NCBI GenBank assembly: GCA_012729765.1
Contig: JAAYCM010000099.1
Location: 1 to 53,171, forward strand
Source of the DNA: Chloroflexota bacterium
GTDB lineage: Bacteria > Chloroflexota > Anaerolineae > Aggregatilineales > Aggregatilineaceae
Direction: 5' to 3'
Length of the DNA: 53,171 nt
Part shown: positions 15,881-23,981 of the stretch, piece after piece
Numbering within the stretch: position 1 is the first letter of the stretch
How the letters are laid out: each line of letters begins with the position of its first letter
Notes under the pieces: model-generated
What the model was told of the DNA's origin: nothing
What the model saw: the letters and a program-made list of their open reading frames with translations, nothing else
Databases searched by the model: none
Program-made: the position numbers and the translations under genes

Positions 15881-18439
15881 CTACTTCACACGCGGCACGC
15901 GCGCCAGGATCGTGCTCACCACCTCGTAATGGGTCGTCTCCAGGAACGCCGCCGCGTCATCCACCGTGATCCGGCGCTCGCCCTGCTGCCCGATCAGCAC
16001 GACCTCGTCGCCGGGCCGCACGTCCTCGATCTGGCTCACGTCGATGGTGGCATGCTCCATGCTTACCTGCCCGACCAGCGGCGCGAACTCCCCGCGCACC
16101 AGCACATGCTGCCAGCAGCGCGGCGCACAGCGGAAACCGTCGGCATACCCCACCGGGATGATTGCGATCCGCTCGGCCTCGCGGGTGCGATACGCTCCCC
16201 CGCGCGCGCCGGGGCCGCCCGGTGGCAGCCGCTTGACCTGCGCGATGGTCGTCTTCCACTCCAGCGCGGGCCGGAAGTCAGCCGGCAGCGGTGCGGCGGG
16301 TCCGGGATCAAGCCCGTAGAGCGCGATCCCGGCGCGCACCAGGTTATAGCGCGCTTCCGGCAGATGGATCGCCGCCGCCGAGCTGGCCGCGTGCACCGCC
16401 TCGAACGTAAAGCCGGTTGCGGCCAGCGGCTCGATCACCTGGTTGAACAGCGCGATCTGCTCCTGCGTGCCGTTCCGGTCCTCGTCCATCGCCGCCAGGT
16501 GGGTATAGATGCCCGCGATATGCGTGTGCTGCATGTTGCGCAGTCCGCGAAAGAAGCCCGTTACCTCGCCCGGCAGCAGCCCCACCCCGCCCGCGCCCGT
16601 ATCGACCCGCACATGCGCGCGCAGCGTCGCGTCCATCTCGCGCGCCGCCCGGTCGAATGCCCGCGCCATCTCCAGATCATATAAGGTCACGAGCAGATCG
16701 TGATGCAGCACATGGCGCGCCGCCCACGACGGCGTATAGCCCAGGATCAGCACGGGAGCCGTAATCCCGGCCTCGCGCAGCGCAATCGCCTCGCTGATCG
16801 ACGCCACGCCCAGCGCGTCCGCCCCGTTGTTCAGCGCCGTGATGCTAACCGGCACCGCCCCGTGCCCGTAGGCGTCGGCCTTGACGACCGCCATCAGCGT
16901 CACGTCCGGCCCGACGATCTCCTTGAGCCGCCGCGTGTTGTAGGCCACCGCTTCCATGTCTACCTGGACCCACGTCGGGCGGCTGGACCGGTCGGTCCAC
17001 ACCGGCTCATACACCGCCGCCTGCCGCGCCAGTCGGACCGCGTCGCGCTCGTCGGCCAGCAGCGCCCGCGCCACCTGCTCCATCCGCGCGCCGGGGCTGC
17101 CCTTCACCAGCACGATATCGCGCGCTTCCAGCACAGATGCTGCCGCGTGGGCGGCGTCCTCGGCGCTGTAGGTGATCTGCACCCGGTCGCGCGCCAGCCC
17201 ATGCTCGATCGCGATCCGCGCCACTTCCGCCGCGAGATCGCCCTTGGCGACCAGCCGGTCCACGATCTCGGCGGCGTGCTGCCCCAGCTCGACCTCGGCC
17301 AGCTGCACGTAGCTGCCCAGGTCGTCCAGATCGCCCATCACCAGCACCAGCTTACCGCGCTCGTCGCGCACGGCTTGCATCCAGTCCAGCGCGGCCCGCA
17401 TCCCTTCCGGGCTGGCGCTGAAACTGTCATCGATCAGCAGGCTGCCGTTCACCCCCGGCAGCGGGCGCATCCGGCCCGGCAGCGGCTCCAGCTCGGTCAG
17501 GGCTTGCAGCGCGTCGTCCAGCCCGATCTCGTAGTGCAGGCCCACCGCCAGCGCCGCCAGCGCGCTGTACAAGTGGTGCGCGCCCAGCAGCGGGAACCAC
17601 CGCCCGGCGATCCGCTCGTGCCCATAACGCAGGTCGAAGCCGGTTTTGTAGCGGTCCACCAGGATGTTATAGGCCAGCAGGTCGGCCCCGAAGGCGCGCC
17701 CGCTCGTGTCCAGTCCCATCGTCGTCACCCGCGCCCGCGTCTCCGCCGCCATCGCCCGCACCAGCGGATCGTCGAAGTTGAGCACGGCCAGCCCATCCGA
17801 CGGCAGCGCCCGGATCAGCTCGCCCTTCTCGCGCGCGATGATCTCCGGTGAAAACAACTGGTCGGTGTGCGCGTGCCCGATGCTGGTCACGACTCCGGCG
17901 GCGGGCTGCGCCCCCTCGATCAGGGCCGCCATCTCGCCCGGCTGGTCGATCCCAAATTCCAGCACGGCCAGCGGGTAATCCTGTGTCAGCCGCCCCAACG
18001 CCAGCGGCAGACTCAGCCGCCCGCTGACGCTGCTGTCGCTTTTATAGACCCGGTAGCGCGTGCCGAGCACCTGTGCGATCGCCTCTTTGGTGGTGGACTT
18101 GCCCGCGCTGCCCGTTACAGCGATCACGGTCGTGCCATACTTGCGCAGCGCAAGCTGTGCCCAGCGCATCAGCGCATCCTCGACACTGCGCATCACGATG
18201 ATCGTCACGCCCTGCGTGTCGATGCTCGGCGGGTTGGTGCACATCACCCCGGTTGCGCCCCCGGCAATCGCGTCGCCGATGTACTGGTGCCCGTCTCCGC
18301 CGCCGGTCTTCAGCGCGACGAACACCTCGCCCGGCTGCACCCGCCGCGAATCGTAGCAGAAGTCGGTGAAGATTTGCGCCCCCGGCTCGCCAAAAAGCTG
18401 CCCGTCCGCCGCTTCCAGAACATCATACAGGTTGATCAT
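15881..18439 (-). CDS. murF-alr: MurF-alanine racemase fusion protein
   Basis: An 852-residue bifunctional protein. Residues 1 to about 470 are MurF, which adds D-Ala-D-Ala to the UDP-MurNAc-tripeptide. The ATP loop TGSAGKSTT (109-117), EFGIDQPGEMAAL and IDDSFSASPEGM are visible. Residues about 485-852 are alanine racemase, with the pyridoxal-phosphate Lys520 in AVVKADAYGHGAV and a normal RVPRV ending. Such fusions are known in Bacteroidetes and some other phyla. One oddity: where racemases have the second catalytic base in VGYGGT, this protein reads GARGGA, placing Arg746 at the Tyr position. The conserved SMD is SME. The racemase half may be altered or inactive. The ribosome-binding site is weak (CGGAT). 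Confidence 0.92.
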   Translation of the reverse strand: MINLYDVLEAADGQLFGEPGAQIFTDFCYDSRRVQPGEVFVALKTGGGDGHQYIGDAIAGGATGVMCTNPPSIDTQGVTIIVMRSVEDALMRWAQLALRKYGTTVIAVTGSAGKSTTKEAIAQVLGTRYRVYKSDSSVSGRLSLPLALGRLTQDYPLAVLEFGIDQPGEMAALIEGAQPAAGVVTSIGHAHTDQLFSPEIIAREKGELIRALPSDGLAVLNFDDPLVRAMAAETRARVTTMGLDTSGRAFGADLLAYNILVDRYKTGFDLRYGHERIAGRWFPLLGAHHLYSALAALAVGLHYEIGLDDALQALTELEPLPGRMRPLPGVNGSLLIDDSFSASPEGMRAALDWMQAVRDERGKLVLVMGDLDDLGSYVQLAEVELGQHAAEIVDRLVAKGDLAAEVARIAIEHGLARDRVQITYSAEDAAHAAASVLEARDIVLVKGSPGARMEQVARALLADERDAVRLARQAAVYEPVWTDRSSRPTWVQVDMEAVAYNTRRLKEIVGPDVTLMAVVKADAYGHGAVPVSITALNNGADALGVASISEAIALREAGITAPVLILGYTPSWAARHVLHHDLLVTLYDLEMARAFDRAAREMDATLRAHVRVDTGAGGVGLLPGEVTGFFRGLRNMQHTHIAGIYTHLAAMDEDRNGTQEQIALFNQVIEPLAATGFTFEAVHAASSAAAIHLPEARYNLVRAGIALYGLDPGPAAPLPADFRPALEWKTTIAQVKRLPPGGPGARGGAYRTREAERIAIIPVGYADGFRCAPRCWQHVLVRGEFAPLVGQVSMEHATIDVSQIEDVRPGDEVVLIGQQGERRITVDDAAAFLETTHYEVVSTILARVPRVK

Positions 18440-18499
18440 GGGCTATCCGATCGGCTTGCACCATGCAGGCAAAAACACTTCAATGCAGTTTGTAGTTTA

Positions 18500-18630
18500 G
18501 TCGGGGCTGATAAATCTGCCAGTCGGGGCGCGGGCGGGGGCGGGACGCCCGAAAGGGCGGAGCTTATCCGCCCTGGCAGTGACACACGGGCTGCGCGGTG
18601 TCACTCAGGTGTTGATGGTGTGCCGTCGTA
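18500..18630 (-). other. hairpins between the winged-helix gene and murF-alr
   Basis: On the minus strand GTGACACCG...GTGTGTCAC is followed by GGGCGGA-TAAGC-TCCGCCC-TTTC, a perfect 7-bp stem with a short T-tail (around 18555-18573). The second hairpin may end the upstream small gene. I see no convincing promoter for murF-alr in the remaining AT-richer part (18440-18500). Confidence 0.45.
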
Positions 18631-18641
18631 CCGGCATCCAT

Positions 18642-18878
18642 TCAGGGCTGGGGCGCCGGGGGCACGAGATCGTAGATCACGCCGACCTCGCCGTTAGCAA
18701 GCAGCGTGCGCTTCTGGCGCAGCAGGCCCCTGGTTACCAGGTCATCCAGCAAATGATCCAGTTCGATCCCCGCCGGCAGGGCAAGCTGGTTGCCGATGTA
18801 GTCCGCCGAAACGGGCAGGCCGCTCTTGAGCACAATTCTTATAATTTGTTCGCGTAGTGTTTTTCGAGCCTTGTCCAC
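18642..18878 (-). CDS. small winged-helix-like protein
   Basis: A 78-residue protein beginning (M)DKARKTLREQIIRIV. Three predicted helices, then a short hairpin (LLDDLVTRGLLRQKRTLLANGEVGVIYDLV), give the outline of a winged helix-turn-helix. The helix SADYIGNQLALPAGI may be a recognition helix. The start is taken at GTG (18878), because GAAGGGA lies just upstream; an ATG at 18908 has no such site. No effector domain is present. It could be a small regulator or part of a larger complex; no target is indicated. Confidence 0.6.
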   Translation of the reverse strand: MDKARKTLREQIIRIVLKSGLPVSADYIGNQLALPAGIELDHLLDDLVTRGLLRQKRTLLANGEVGVIYDLVPPAPQP

Positions 18879-18938
18879 GATATTCCCTTCCCGATACGTT
18901 CCGATCACCGGCTAGTATTACAGCAGCAATTGCCAGAT

Positions 18939-18993
18939 TTGGCCCTCATCTCCCGGCCCCTTCTCCCTCAGGGAGAGGGATTTAGGGTGAGGG
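18939..18993. repeat. diverged GC-rich hairpin repeat
   Basis: CCCTCATCTCCCGGCCCCTTC and the reverse arm GGGATTTAGGGTGAGGG make a shorter relative of the dispersed element. It lies 20 bp from the full copy at 19013. Confidence 0.55.
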
Positions 18994-19012
18994 CTACCTG
19001 CGGCTGTAGTAC

Positions 19013-19188
19013 TAGAGCGTGTTATGTACTTCGGAACGCCGAACGAGGCGAACGACCCTGCCCCCCATCCTAAATCCTTCCCCCAAAATGAGGGAAGGAC
19101 TTGAAAAGCGCCACCGTGCTCCCCTGCCCTCCGTGAAACGTGGGGGAAGGGGCCGGGGGATGGGGGTAAAAGTGCATCACACGTTCTA
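19013..19188 (+). mobile_element. complete family A MITE-like element
   Basis: A 176-bp element with near-perfect terminal inverted repeats, TAGAGCGTGTTATGTAC at the left and GTGCATCACACGTTCTA at the right. Both start at a TA, the target preferred by IS630/Tc1-type transposases. Inside are CGGAACGCCGAACGAGGCG, then CCCCCATCCTAAATCCTTCC, a small hairpin, and the long CCCCTTCCCTCC / GGGGGAAGGGG arm ending GGATGGGGG. It has no coding capacity; the peptide frames it opens (PHPPAPSPT-like) are artefacts. The rest of the 18879-19396 spacer is AT-rich and holds no gene that I can support. Confidence 0.8.
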
Positions 19189-19341
19189 GAATCGAAGATG
19201 TCTCCGTCACAAAGTGACAAAGAACGACGCAATAAATTTTACTTAACAATGCGAGAGATACTTCCTAGTATACCACAGGGGAAAAAATTATGTAAGGAAC
19301 TCGTTTTGAGGGATCAATCCGCATGCCCGCTGCGCGTGTTT

Positions 19342-19379
19342 TTACCCCTTCCCCCAGGCGGGCGCTGAGGGAAGGGGCA
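19342..19379. repeat. short diverged GC-rich hairpin
   Basis: CCCCTTCCCCCAGGCGGGCG with GAGGGAAGGGG forms one hairpin just 3' of the MerR gene stop, and may serve as its transcription end. Confidence 0.5.
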
Positions 19380-19396
19380 TGCGGATGTGTGGGGTG

Positions 19397-20221
19397 TTAC
19401 GCCTTCGCCACCGGGAACTGAAGCTCGGTCACATACTGCGCGGGATCGCCGTCCGGCTCGTATTGCAGATACACCTCGCGCGTTGGCGCGACGATCTGGT
19501 AGCCGTTCTGCTCGATCCACGCGAAGAGCGCGCTGTAGGCCCCGGCCATGCTCTCGAAGCTGCCGCGATGCACCACGCAGGCCATCGTTCCGGCGGGCAG
19601 CTCGACCACCTCGATCCCCCCGGCTTCGGGCAGGGTCCCGCTGATCGGGAACGCCGCCTCGATCTGGATATCCGTCTGAGTCTCGTTCATCTCGTGATAG
19701 CACGTGATCGTCGGCCCGGCAAACCGGGCGGTCTGGCTCTGCCCGATGGCCTGCCCAAGCTGGCCGAACATCTGGCCGATGGCCGGCCCCATCTCTTCCA
19801 TGCAGGCCACCGTCGCGCACATCCGCGCCACGCGCACCGGCTCGACTTCCTTGATCACGACCTCGTAGTCTGGCATTTTGCCCTCCAGTTCAATCTGCCG
19901 CAGCCGCGCCTCGACGCGCGCCAACCGCTCCTGCTCCGCCTCGACCCGCTGCCGCACCTCGGCCTGTTTCAGCCGCAACATGCCGCGAATCTGCTCGGCG
20001 GGCATGTCCTCGTCCAATAGCTGCCCGATCTGCTCCAGCGACAATCCCAGGTCTTTCAGCGCCAGGATGCGGTTGAGCCGGGCAAGCTGGCCGACCGCGT
20101 AGTAGCGGTAGCCGGTCCAGGGGTCGATCTCGGACGGCCTGAGCAGCCCGATCTCATCGTAGTAGCGCAGCGTCTTGATCGAGACGCGGCTGACTCGTGC
20201 GAATATACCGATCTTCAGCAT
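19397..20221 (-). CDS. MerR-family regulator with GyrI-like effector domain (BmrR type)
   Basis: A 274-residue transcription regulator. The N-terminal winged helix reads KIGIFARVSRVSIKTLRYYDEIGLL, followed by GYRYYAVGQLARLNRILALKDLGLSLEQI. A coiled-coil dimer helix spans about 80-118. The C-terminal part (VRVARMCATVACMEEMG onward, about 130-274) is a GyrI/AraC effector-binding domain that usually senses hydrophobic cationic drugs. The ATG at 20221 has GGAG six bases upstream; the frame extends to 20266. A BmrR-like operator lies just upstream, so it probably controls itself. The divergent EamA exporter at 20627 is the obvious second target. Confidence 0.9.
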   Translation of the reverse strand: MLKIGIFARVSRVSIKTLRYYDEIGLLRPSEIDPWTGYRYYAVGQLARLNRILALKDLGLSLEQIGQLLDEDMPAEQIRGMLRLKQAEVRQRVEAEQERLARVEARLRQIELEGKMPDYEVVIKEVEPVRVARMCATVACMEEMGPAIGQMFGQLGQAIGQSQTARFAGPTITCYHEMNETQTDIQIEAAFPISGTLPEAGGIEVVELPAGTMACVVHRGSFESMAGAYSALFAWIEQNGYQIVAPTREVYLQYEPDGDPAQYVTELQFPVAKA

Positions 20222-20270
20222 GAGCTTCTCCGCGCAGAGATGCTGTGGTTCATCGAAGGCCCTCACACTC

Positions 20271-20302
20271 TATGTTGCACCCTCCAGTGGGGGGAGAGTC
20301 AA
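20271..20302 (-). promoter_or_regulatory. MerR/BmrR-type operator-promoter
   Basis: On the minus strand a TTGACT -35 box (20302-20297) runs into the dyad ACTCTCC...GGAGGGT (20298-20279), closely resembling the GACTCTCC / GGAGGGTC operator of BmrR-type regulators. The -10 region is weak (around CAACATAGA), implying the stretched spacer usual for MerR promoters. The regulator's ATG is about 50 bp downstream. Confidence 0.65.
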
Positions 20303-20322
20303 GTTTGAAATCAAGATTCGGC

Positions 20323-20501
20323 TAGTGGCAAACAATTGACTGACAGCGGCTGTTCAACTGCCCCCCATCCCCCGGCCCCTTCCCCCACGCTGGAGCAAAG
20401 GGAAGGGGAGCAGGGCAGCGTTTTTCAAGTCCTTCCCACCTTGTGGGGGAAGGATTTAGGATGGGGGGGCAAAGCAGGCTTCAGTCAAAACCTGACCACT
20501 A
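20323..20501 (-). mobile_element. complete family B MITE-like element
   Basis: A 179-bp element bounded by TAGTGGCAAACAATTGACTGA on the left and TCAGTCAAAACCTGACCACTA on the right. Both ends start at TA. The core is the same GC-rich palindrome as in family A but in reverse orientation. It separates the MerR operator from the EamA gene, so it occupies what would have been a shared divergent promoter region. The 20502-20626 remainder shows no clear promoter. Confidence 0.78.
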
Positions 20502-20626
20502 CCAAAATTCGGATGGACAATCGCTGATCACTATGCGAATATCCGTTGGTGCATTATGACATGGCTCGCGGCTCCCTGGTGAGCTAGATTGTCCGGCGTC
20601 ATCGTATCGAGAGGAAGGCAAGCACC

Positions 20627-21610
20627 ATGAAAACCCGCCTGTCATCCGCCGCTGTCCGCTGGGACCTCGTCGCTGCCTTCGCAGCGGTTTATCTGATCTG
20701 GGGCTCGACCTATCTCGGCATCCGGTTCGCCATCGACACCATCCCGCCCTTCCTGATGGCCGGCAGCCGCTTTCTCATGGCCGGGGCAATCCTCTATGCC
20801 TGGATGCGCCGGACCGGGGCCGCGCGTCCGGCCCTGCACTTCTGGAAAACCATGACCATCGTCGGCGCGCTGCTGCTAGTCGGCGGCAACGGCGGCGTGA
20901 CCTGGGCCGAGCAGTATGTCCCATCGAGCATCGCCGCCCTGGTCATCGGCGCGACGCCGCTCTGGATCACCCTGCTCGACTGGCTGGTCTTTCGCGGCCC
21001 GCGCCCCACCTGGCGCATCGTCGCCGGGCTGGCGACCGGCCTGGCCGGAATCGCGCTGCTGGTCGGCCCGGCAGAGATCGCCCGCGGTGAGGGGATCAAA
21101 CTGGCGGGCGTGGCGGCGCTGATGCTCGCCTCGATCAGTTGGGCGCTCGGCTCGCTCTACTCGCGCACCGCTCGCCTGCCCGATGTGCCCGCGCTGGCAA
21201 CCGGCATGGAGATGCTGGCCGGGGGCGCGCTGCTGGTGCTGCTCGGCACGCTCACCGGCGAATGGAGCGAGCTCGATCTCGGCGCGATCTCGGCCAAATC
21301 CGCCATCGCGCTGATCTATCTCACGCTGTTCGGCTCGCTGATCGGCTTCAGCGCCTATATCTGGCTGCTGCGCAACACATCCGCCGCCAATGCCGCGACC
21401 TATGCTTACGTGAACCCGGTCGTCGCGCTGTTTCTGGGTTGGGCGCTGGCCGGCGAAAGCATCACGCCGCGCACCCTGGTTGCCGCCGCGATCATCATCG
21501 GCTCGGTCGTGCTGATCACCTCGCACCGCGCCCAGGCCGCAACCGCCGCGCCGGAGCCGGAATCGTCCCCCTGCGACGATTCGCTCGCCGAGCCGGTCAC
21601 AGGCCGCTGA
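20627..21610 (+). CDS. EamA/DMT-family exporter, YedA-like
   Basis: A 327-residue inner-membrane transporter with about ten membrane helices in two EamA repeats. The first opens with VYLIWGSTYLGIRFAIDTIPPFLMAGSRFL, which closely follows YedA/RhaT-type proteins. The second ends AATYAYVNPVVALFLGWALAGE. Members export amino acids, metabolites or drugs, and the substrate here is unknown. GAGAGGAAGG lies ahead of the ATG. The C-terminal tail is hydrophilic (AAPEPESSPCDDS). It is transcribed away from the BmrR-like regulator. Confidence 0.9.
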   Translation: MKTRLSSAAVRWDLVAAFAAVYLIWGSTYLGIRFAIDTIPPFLMAGSRFLMAGAILYAWMRRTGAARPALHFWKTMTIVGALLLVGGNGGVTWAEQYVPSSIAALVIGATPLWITLLDWLVFRGPRPTWRIVAGLATGLAGIALLVGPAEIARGEGIKLAGVAALMLASISWALGSLYSRTARLPDVPALATGMEMLAGGALLVLLGTLTGEWSELDLGAISAKSAIALIYLTLFGSLIGFSAYIWLLRNTSAANAATYAYVNPVVALFLGWALAGESITPRTLVAAAIIIGSVVLITSHRAQAATAAPEPESSPCDDSLAEPVTGR

Positions 21611-21623
21611 CATCTCGCGTATC

Positions 21624-21690
21624 CTCGGTAGGGGTAGGGCAAGCCCTACCCGTTTTCTCACAGCGGGCGAGGCAAGCCTCGCCCCTGCAC
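21624..21690 (-). repeat. GTAGGGGCGAGGC-type hairpin repeat
   Basis: On the minus strand GGGGCGAGGCTTGCCTCGCC forms one hairpin and GGGTAGGGCTTGCCCTACCC a second. The same pair of hairpins occurs downstream of uvrA (50471-50527). It follows the EamA stop and may act as its terminator region. Confidence 0.65.
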
Positions 21691-21738
21691 GCTTGTAATC
21701 CTCCGCGCACATCCCGCGCTATACTTGATCAACCGCCT

Positions 21739-21781
21739 CCCTTCCCTCCACGCCAGCGTGGGAAGGGTTGGGGATAGGGGC
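21739..21781 (+). repeat. fragment of the dispersed GC-rich element
   Basis: The inner arm CCCTTCCCTCCACGCCAGCG with GGGAAGGGTTGGGGATAGGGG is recognisable. It lies 25 bp ahead of the epimerase start, within its likely leader. Confidence 0.6.
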
Positions 21782-21805
21782 GCATCACACCAGGAGAGAA
21801 TCACC

Positions 21806-22798
21806 ATGAAATACTTCGTCACCGGCGCGACCGGCTTCATCGGCGGCGCGGTCGCGCGCCAACTGGCCGCCGCCGGGCATGACGTGATCGCGCTCGTGCG
21901 CACGCCCGCCAAAGCCCACGCCCTGGCCGATCTCGGCATCACGCTCGCCCCCGGCGACATCACCGACGCGGCCACCCTGCGCGATCCGATGACCGGCGTC
22001 GATGGTGTGTTTCACATCGCGGGCTGGTACAAGATCGGCGTGCGCGACAAAGCCCCTGCCGCCCGCATCAACATCGACGGCACGCGCAACGTGCTTGAGA
22101 CGATGCGCGATCTCGGCATCCCGAAGGGGGTCTACACCAGCACGATCGGCGTCTTTTCGAACACGCACGGCCAGGTGCCGGACGAAACGTATCGCTATGA
22201 CGGCCCATTCCTCAACGAGTACGAGCGCACCAAGTGGATCGCCCACTACGAGATCGCGGAGCCGCTGATCGCGCAAGGGCTGCCGCTGGTGATCGTGATG
22301 CCCGGCGTGGTCTACGGCCCCGGCGATACCAGCGCGGTCGGGGAGCAGATCGCCGAATACCTGCGCGGGCGGCTCTACGTCGCGCCGCGTGAAACCGCCT
22401 ACTGCTGGGCGCATATCGACGACGTGGCGCGCGGGCATCTGCTGGCGATGGAGCGCGGCACCCCCGGCGCGAGTTACATCCTGGCCGGGCAGTGTGCCAG
22501 CTTTCTCGACGTGCTGAAGATCGGCGCGGGCCTGACCGGAATCCGCGAGCCGCGCCTCAAGCTCAGCCCCGGCATGCTCAAGGCGCTGGCGTCCGTCGTG
22601 GGCGTCGCCGAGCGCTATGTACCCCTGCCGGAACTGTACAGCGCCGAAGGGCTGCGCACGCTGGCCGGAGTCACCTATCTCGGTTCGAACGCCAAGGCCC
22701 AGCGCGAATTGGGCTACACCGTCCGCCCGCTGGTGGACGGCCTGCGCGAGACGGTCCGCCACGAGATCGAGCGCCTCGGCCTGCCGCTGACGGTCTAG
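21806..22798 (+). CDS. NAD(P)-dependent epimerase/reductase of the extended SDR type
   Basis: A 330-residue protein. The N-terminal dinucleotide fold MKYFVTGATGFIGGAVARQL carries the TGxxGxxG motif. The active-site pair is in YERTKWIAHYEI (YxxxK). The arrangement resembles dihydroflavonol-reductase-like and hopanoid-associated sugar epimerase-like proteins; the substrate cannot be told. AGGAGAGAA sits seven bases before the ATG at 21806, so the frame upstream to 21725 is not used. The TAG stop codon coincides with the first three bases of a family A element end, so the last codons may have been altered by insertion. Confidence 0.85.
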   Translation: MKYFVTGATGFIGGAVARQLAAAGHDVIALVRTPAKAHALADLGITLAPGDITDAATLRDPMTGVDGVFHIAGWYKIGVRDKAPAARINIDGTRNVLETMRDLGIPKGVYTSTIGVFSNTHGQVPDETYRYDGPFLNEYERTKWIAHYEIAEPLIAQGLPLVIVMPGVVYGPGDTSAVGEQIAEYLRGRLYVAPRETAYCWAHIDDVARGHLLAMERGTPGASYILAGQCASFLDVLKIGAGLTGIREPRLKLSPGMLKALASVVGVAERYVPLPELYSAEGLRTLAGVTYLGSNAKAQRELGYTVRPLVDGLRETVRHEIERLGLPLTV

Positions 22799-22922
22799 CG
22801 CGTGTTAGGTACTTCCCCCCCATCCTAAATCCTCCCCCCACAAGGTGGGAAGGACTTGAAAAACGCCACCGTTCTCCCCTTCCTCCGCAAAGCGTGGGGG
22901 AAGGGGCCGGGGGATGGGGGGC
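22796..22922 (+). repeat. dispersed GC-rich element, family A, left end kept
   Basis: It begins TAGCGCGTGTTAGGTACTTC, whose TAG is the stop codon of the upstream gene. The core is complete to GGGGGATGGGGGG, but the right terminal repeat is lost. The conserved CGGAACGC stretch of other copies is deleted. Confidence 0.75.
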
Positions 22923-23006
22923 CCTGGAGTGTGCGCCAAAACCCCGGATGGTGTATGCTCACCATAGCAATGCTAGATGCGCCTGTGATCAACGAGGAAG
23001 CATTCG

Positions 23007-23477
23007 ATGACCCGCGAACCCCTGGAACGGCTGCTGGAAAACGTCACCGACGAAGACCTCGAAAAGCTGCGCGACGCCATCCTGCGCGAAGAAGGCCGCC
23101 GCCGCACGCAGTATCGCCTGATGATTCGCGCGCCTCACCCGCCCCTGCCGCCTGAGGACCTCGGCGATTCCATCGGCTCGCGCTGGGCCAAGCTGCTGGC
23201 GTGGCTCGCCAAAGATCAGAGCATCCCCCTGGCCACCAACAAGCGCGCCGTCTCGATCCGTCTCACCACGACCGATACTGCCTACGATGCGCACCAGTCC
23301 GGCATCCTGCTCCAGGAAGCGCTGGTCGAGGCCGGGCTGCTGCTGGGTCGCACGCCGGAATGGATGGACGCCACTACCACGCAGGCCGAGCCGGGCGAGA
23401 TCGATACGGTCTGGATCGAGTTGTGGGACAAGCCCGGCTTCGAGATGCCCTGGTCCGGCCCGCCGCCCCTGCCCTGA
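23007..23477 (+). CDS. unknown acidic protein
   Basis: A 156-residue soluble protein that I do not recognise. The N-terminus is strongly helical and charged (PLERLLENVTDEDLEKLRDA and an Arg-rich stretch). The middle contains DSIGSRWAKLLAWLAKDQSI, and the C-terminus is rich in Trp and Pro (VWIELWDKPGFEMPW). There is no signal peptide, Cys pair or nucleotide motif. CGAGGAAG precedes the ATG by about eight bases. It ends 22 bp before the Imm-5-like gene, so the two are probably co-transcribed, which hints at a shared role. Confidence 0.65.
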   Translation: MTREPLERLLENVTDEDLEKLRDAILREEGRRRTQYRLMIRAPHPPLPPEDLGDSIGSRWAKLLAWLAKDQSIPLATNKRAVSIRLTTTDTAYDAHQSGILLQEALVEAGLLLGRTPEWMDATTTQAEPGEIDTVWIELWDKPGFEMPWSGPPPLP

Positions 23478-23499
23478 GCGGAATTGCAGGCTTGACGCC

Positions 23500-23967
23500 A
23501 TGAAGAAACCGAAATTTTCGCTGCGCCAGGAGCACGAAGCCCTCTTGGAGCTGGTGCAGCAGACCGATCACAAGACGCTGGCCGTGTGGGCCATCGACTG
23601 CGCCGAACGCGCCCTGCCCTGCTTCGAGGCGCAGTTCCCCGATGACCCGCGCCCCCGCCAGGCGCTCGCCACACTCCAGACCTGGATCGCTACCGGCGTG
23701 TTTAAGATGTCCGTGATTCGCGGCGCGTCGCTCGCCGCGCATGCCGCCGCCCGCGACGTGGGCGACGATACGCCCGCCCGATCAGCGGCGCGCGCCTGCG
23801 GCCAGGCCGTCGCCACTGCCCACGTGCCGACGCATGCCATCGGCGCGGCCACCTATACACTGCAAGCCATCTACCGTGCCACCGCCGCCGAACACGTCGA
23901 GGCCGCGCTCGCCCAGGAACGCGCCTGGCAGCGCCAACACCTGCTCGACCTGCGGGCAAACGCCTAG
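23500..23967 (+). CDS. Imm-5-like putative immunity protein
   Basis: A 155-residue all-helical protein matching what I recall of the Imm-5-like family: LAVWAIDCAERALPCFEAQFPDDPRPRQAL, then AAHAAARDVGDDTPARSAARACGQAVATAHVPTHAIGAATYTLQAI. Members are found beside polymorphic toxins, but many are isolated and their role is unproven. No toxin gene, LXG, RHS or secretion gene is present here. The ATG at 23500 starts the family-like sequence; the frame upstream overlaps the preceding gene. The ribosome-binding site is weak, which suggests coupling to that gene. Confidence 0.65.
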   Translation: MKKPKFSLRQEHEALLELVQQTDHKTLAVWAIDCAERALPCFEAQFPDDPRPRQALATLQTWIATGVFKMSVIRGASLAAHAAARDVGDDTPARSAARACGQAVATAHVPTHAIGAATYTLQAIYRATAAEHVEAALAQERAWQRQHLLDLRANA

Positions 23968-23981
23968 CGGCTTTTGGTCTG

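Noticed and set aside
18918..19232. Frame encoding PPSPGPFPH-like peptides; similar frames at 28223-29449 (N-terminal part), 31448 and 50606
   Set aside because: The peptides are translations of the GC-rich dispersed element, a known source of false small proteins.
21720..21725. TATACT as a promoter for the epimerase gene
   Set aside because: The only TTG-containing -35 candidate (TTGTAA) is 21 bp away, too far for normal sigma-70 use. I left it unannotated.
23287..23499. N-terminal extension of the Imm-5-like protein
   Set aside because: It overlaps the preceding gene in another frame and is Arg/Pro/Cys-rich shadow sequence; family similarity starts at the ATG at 23500.
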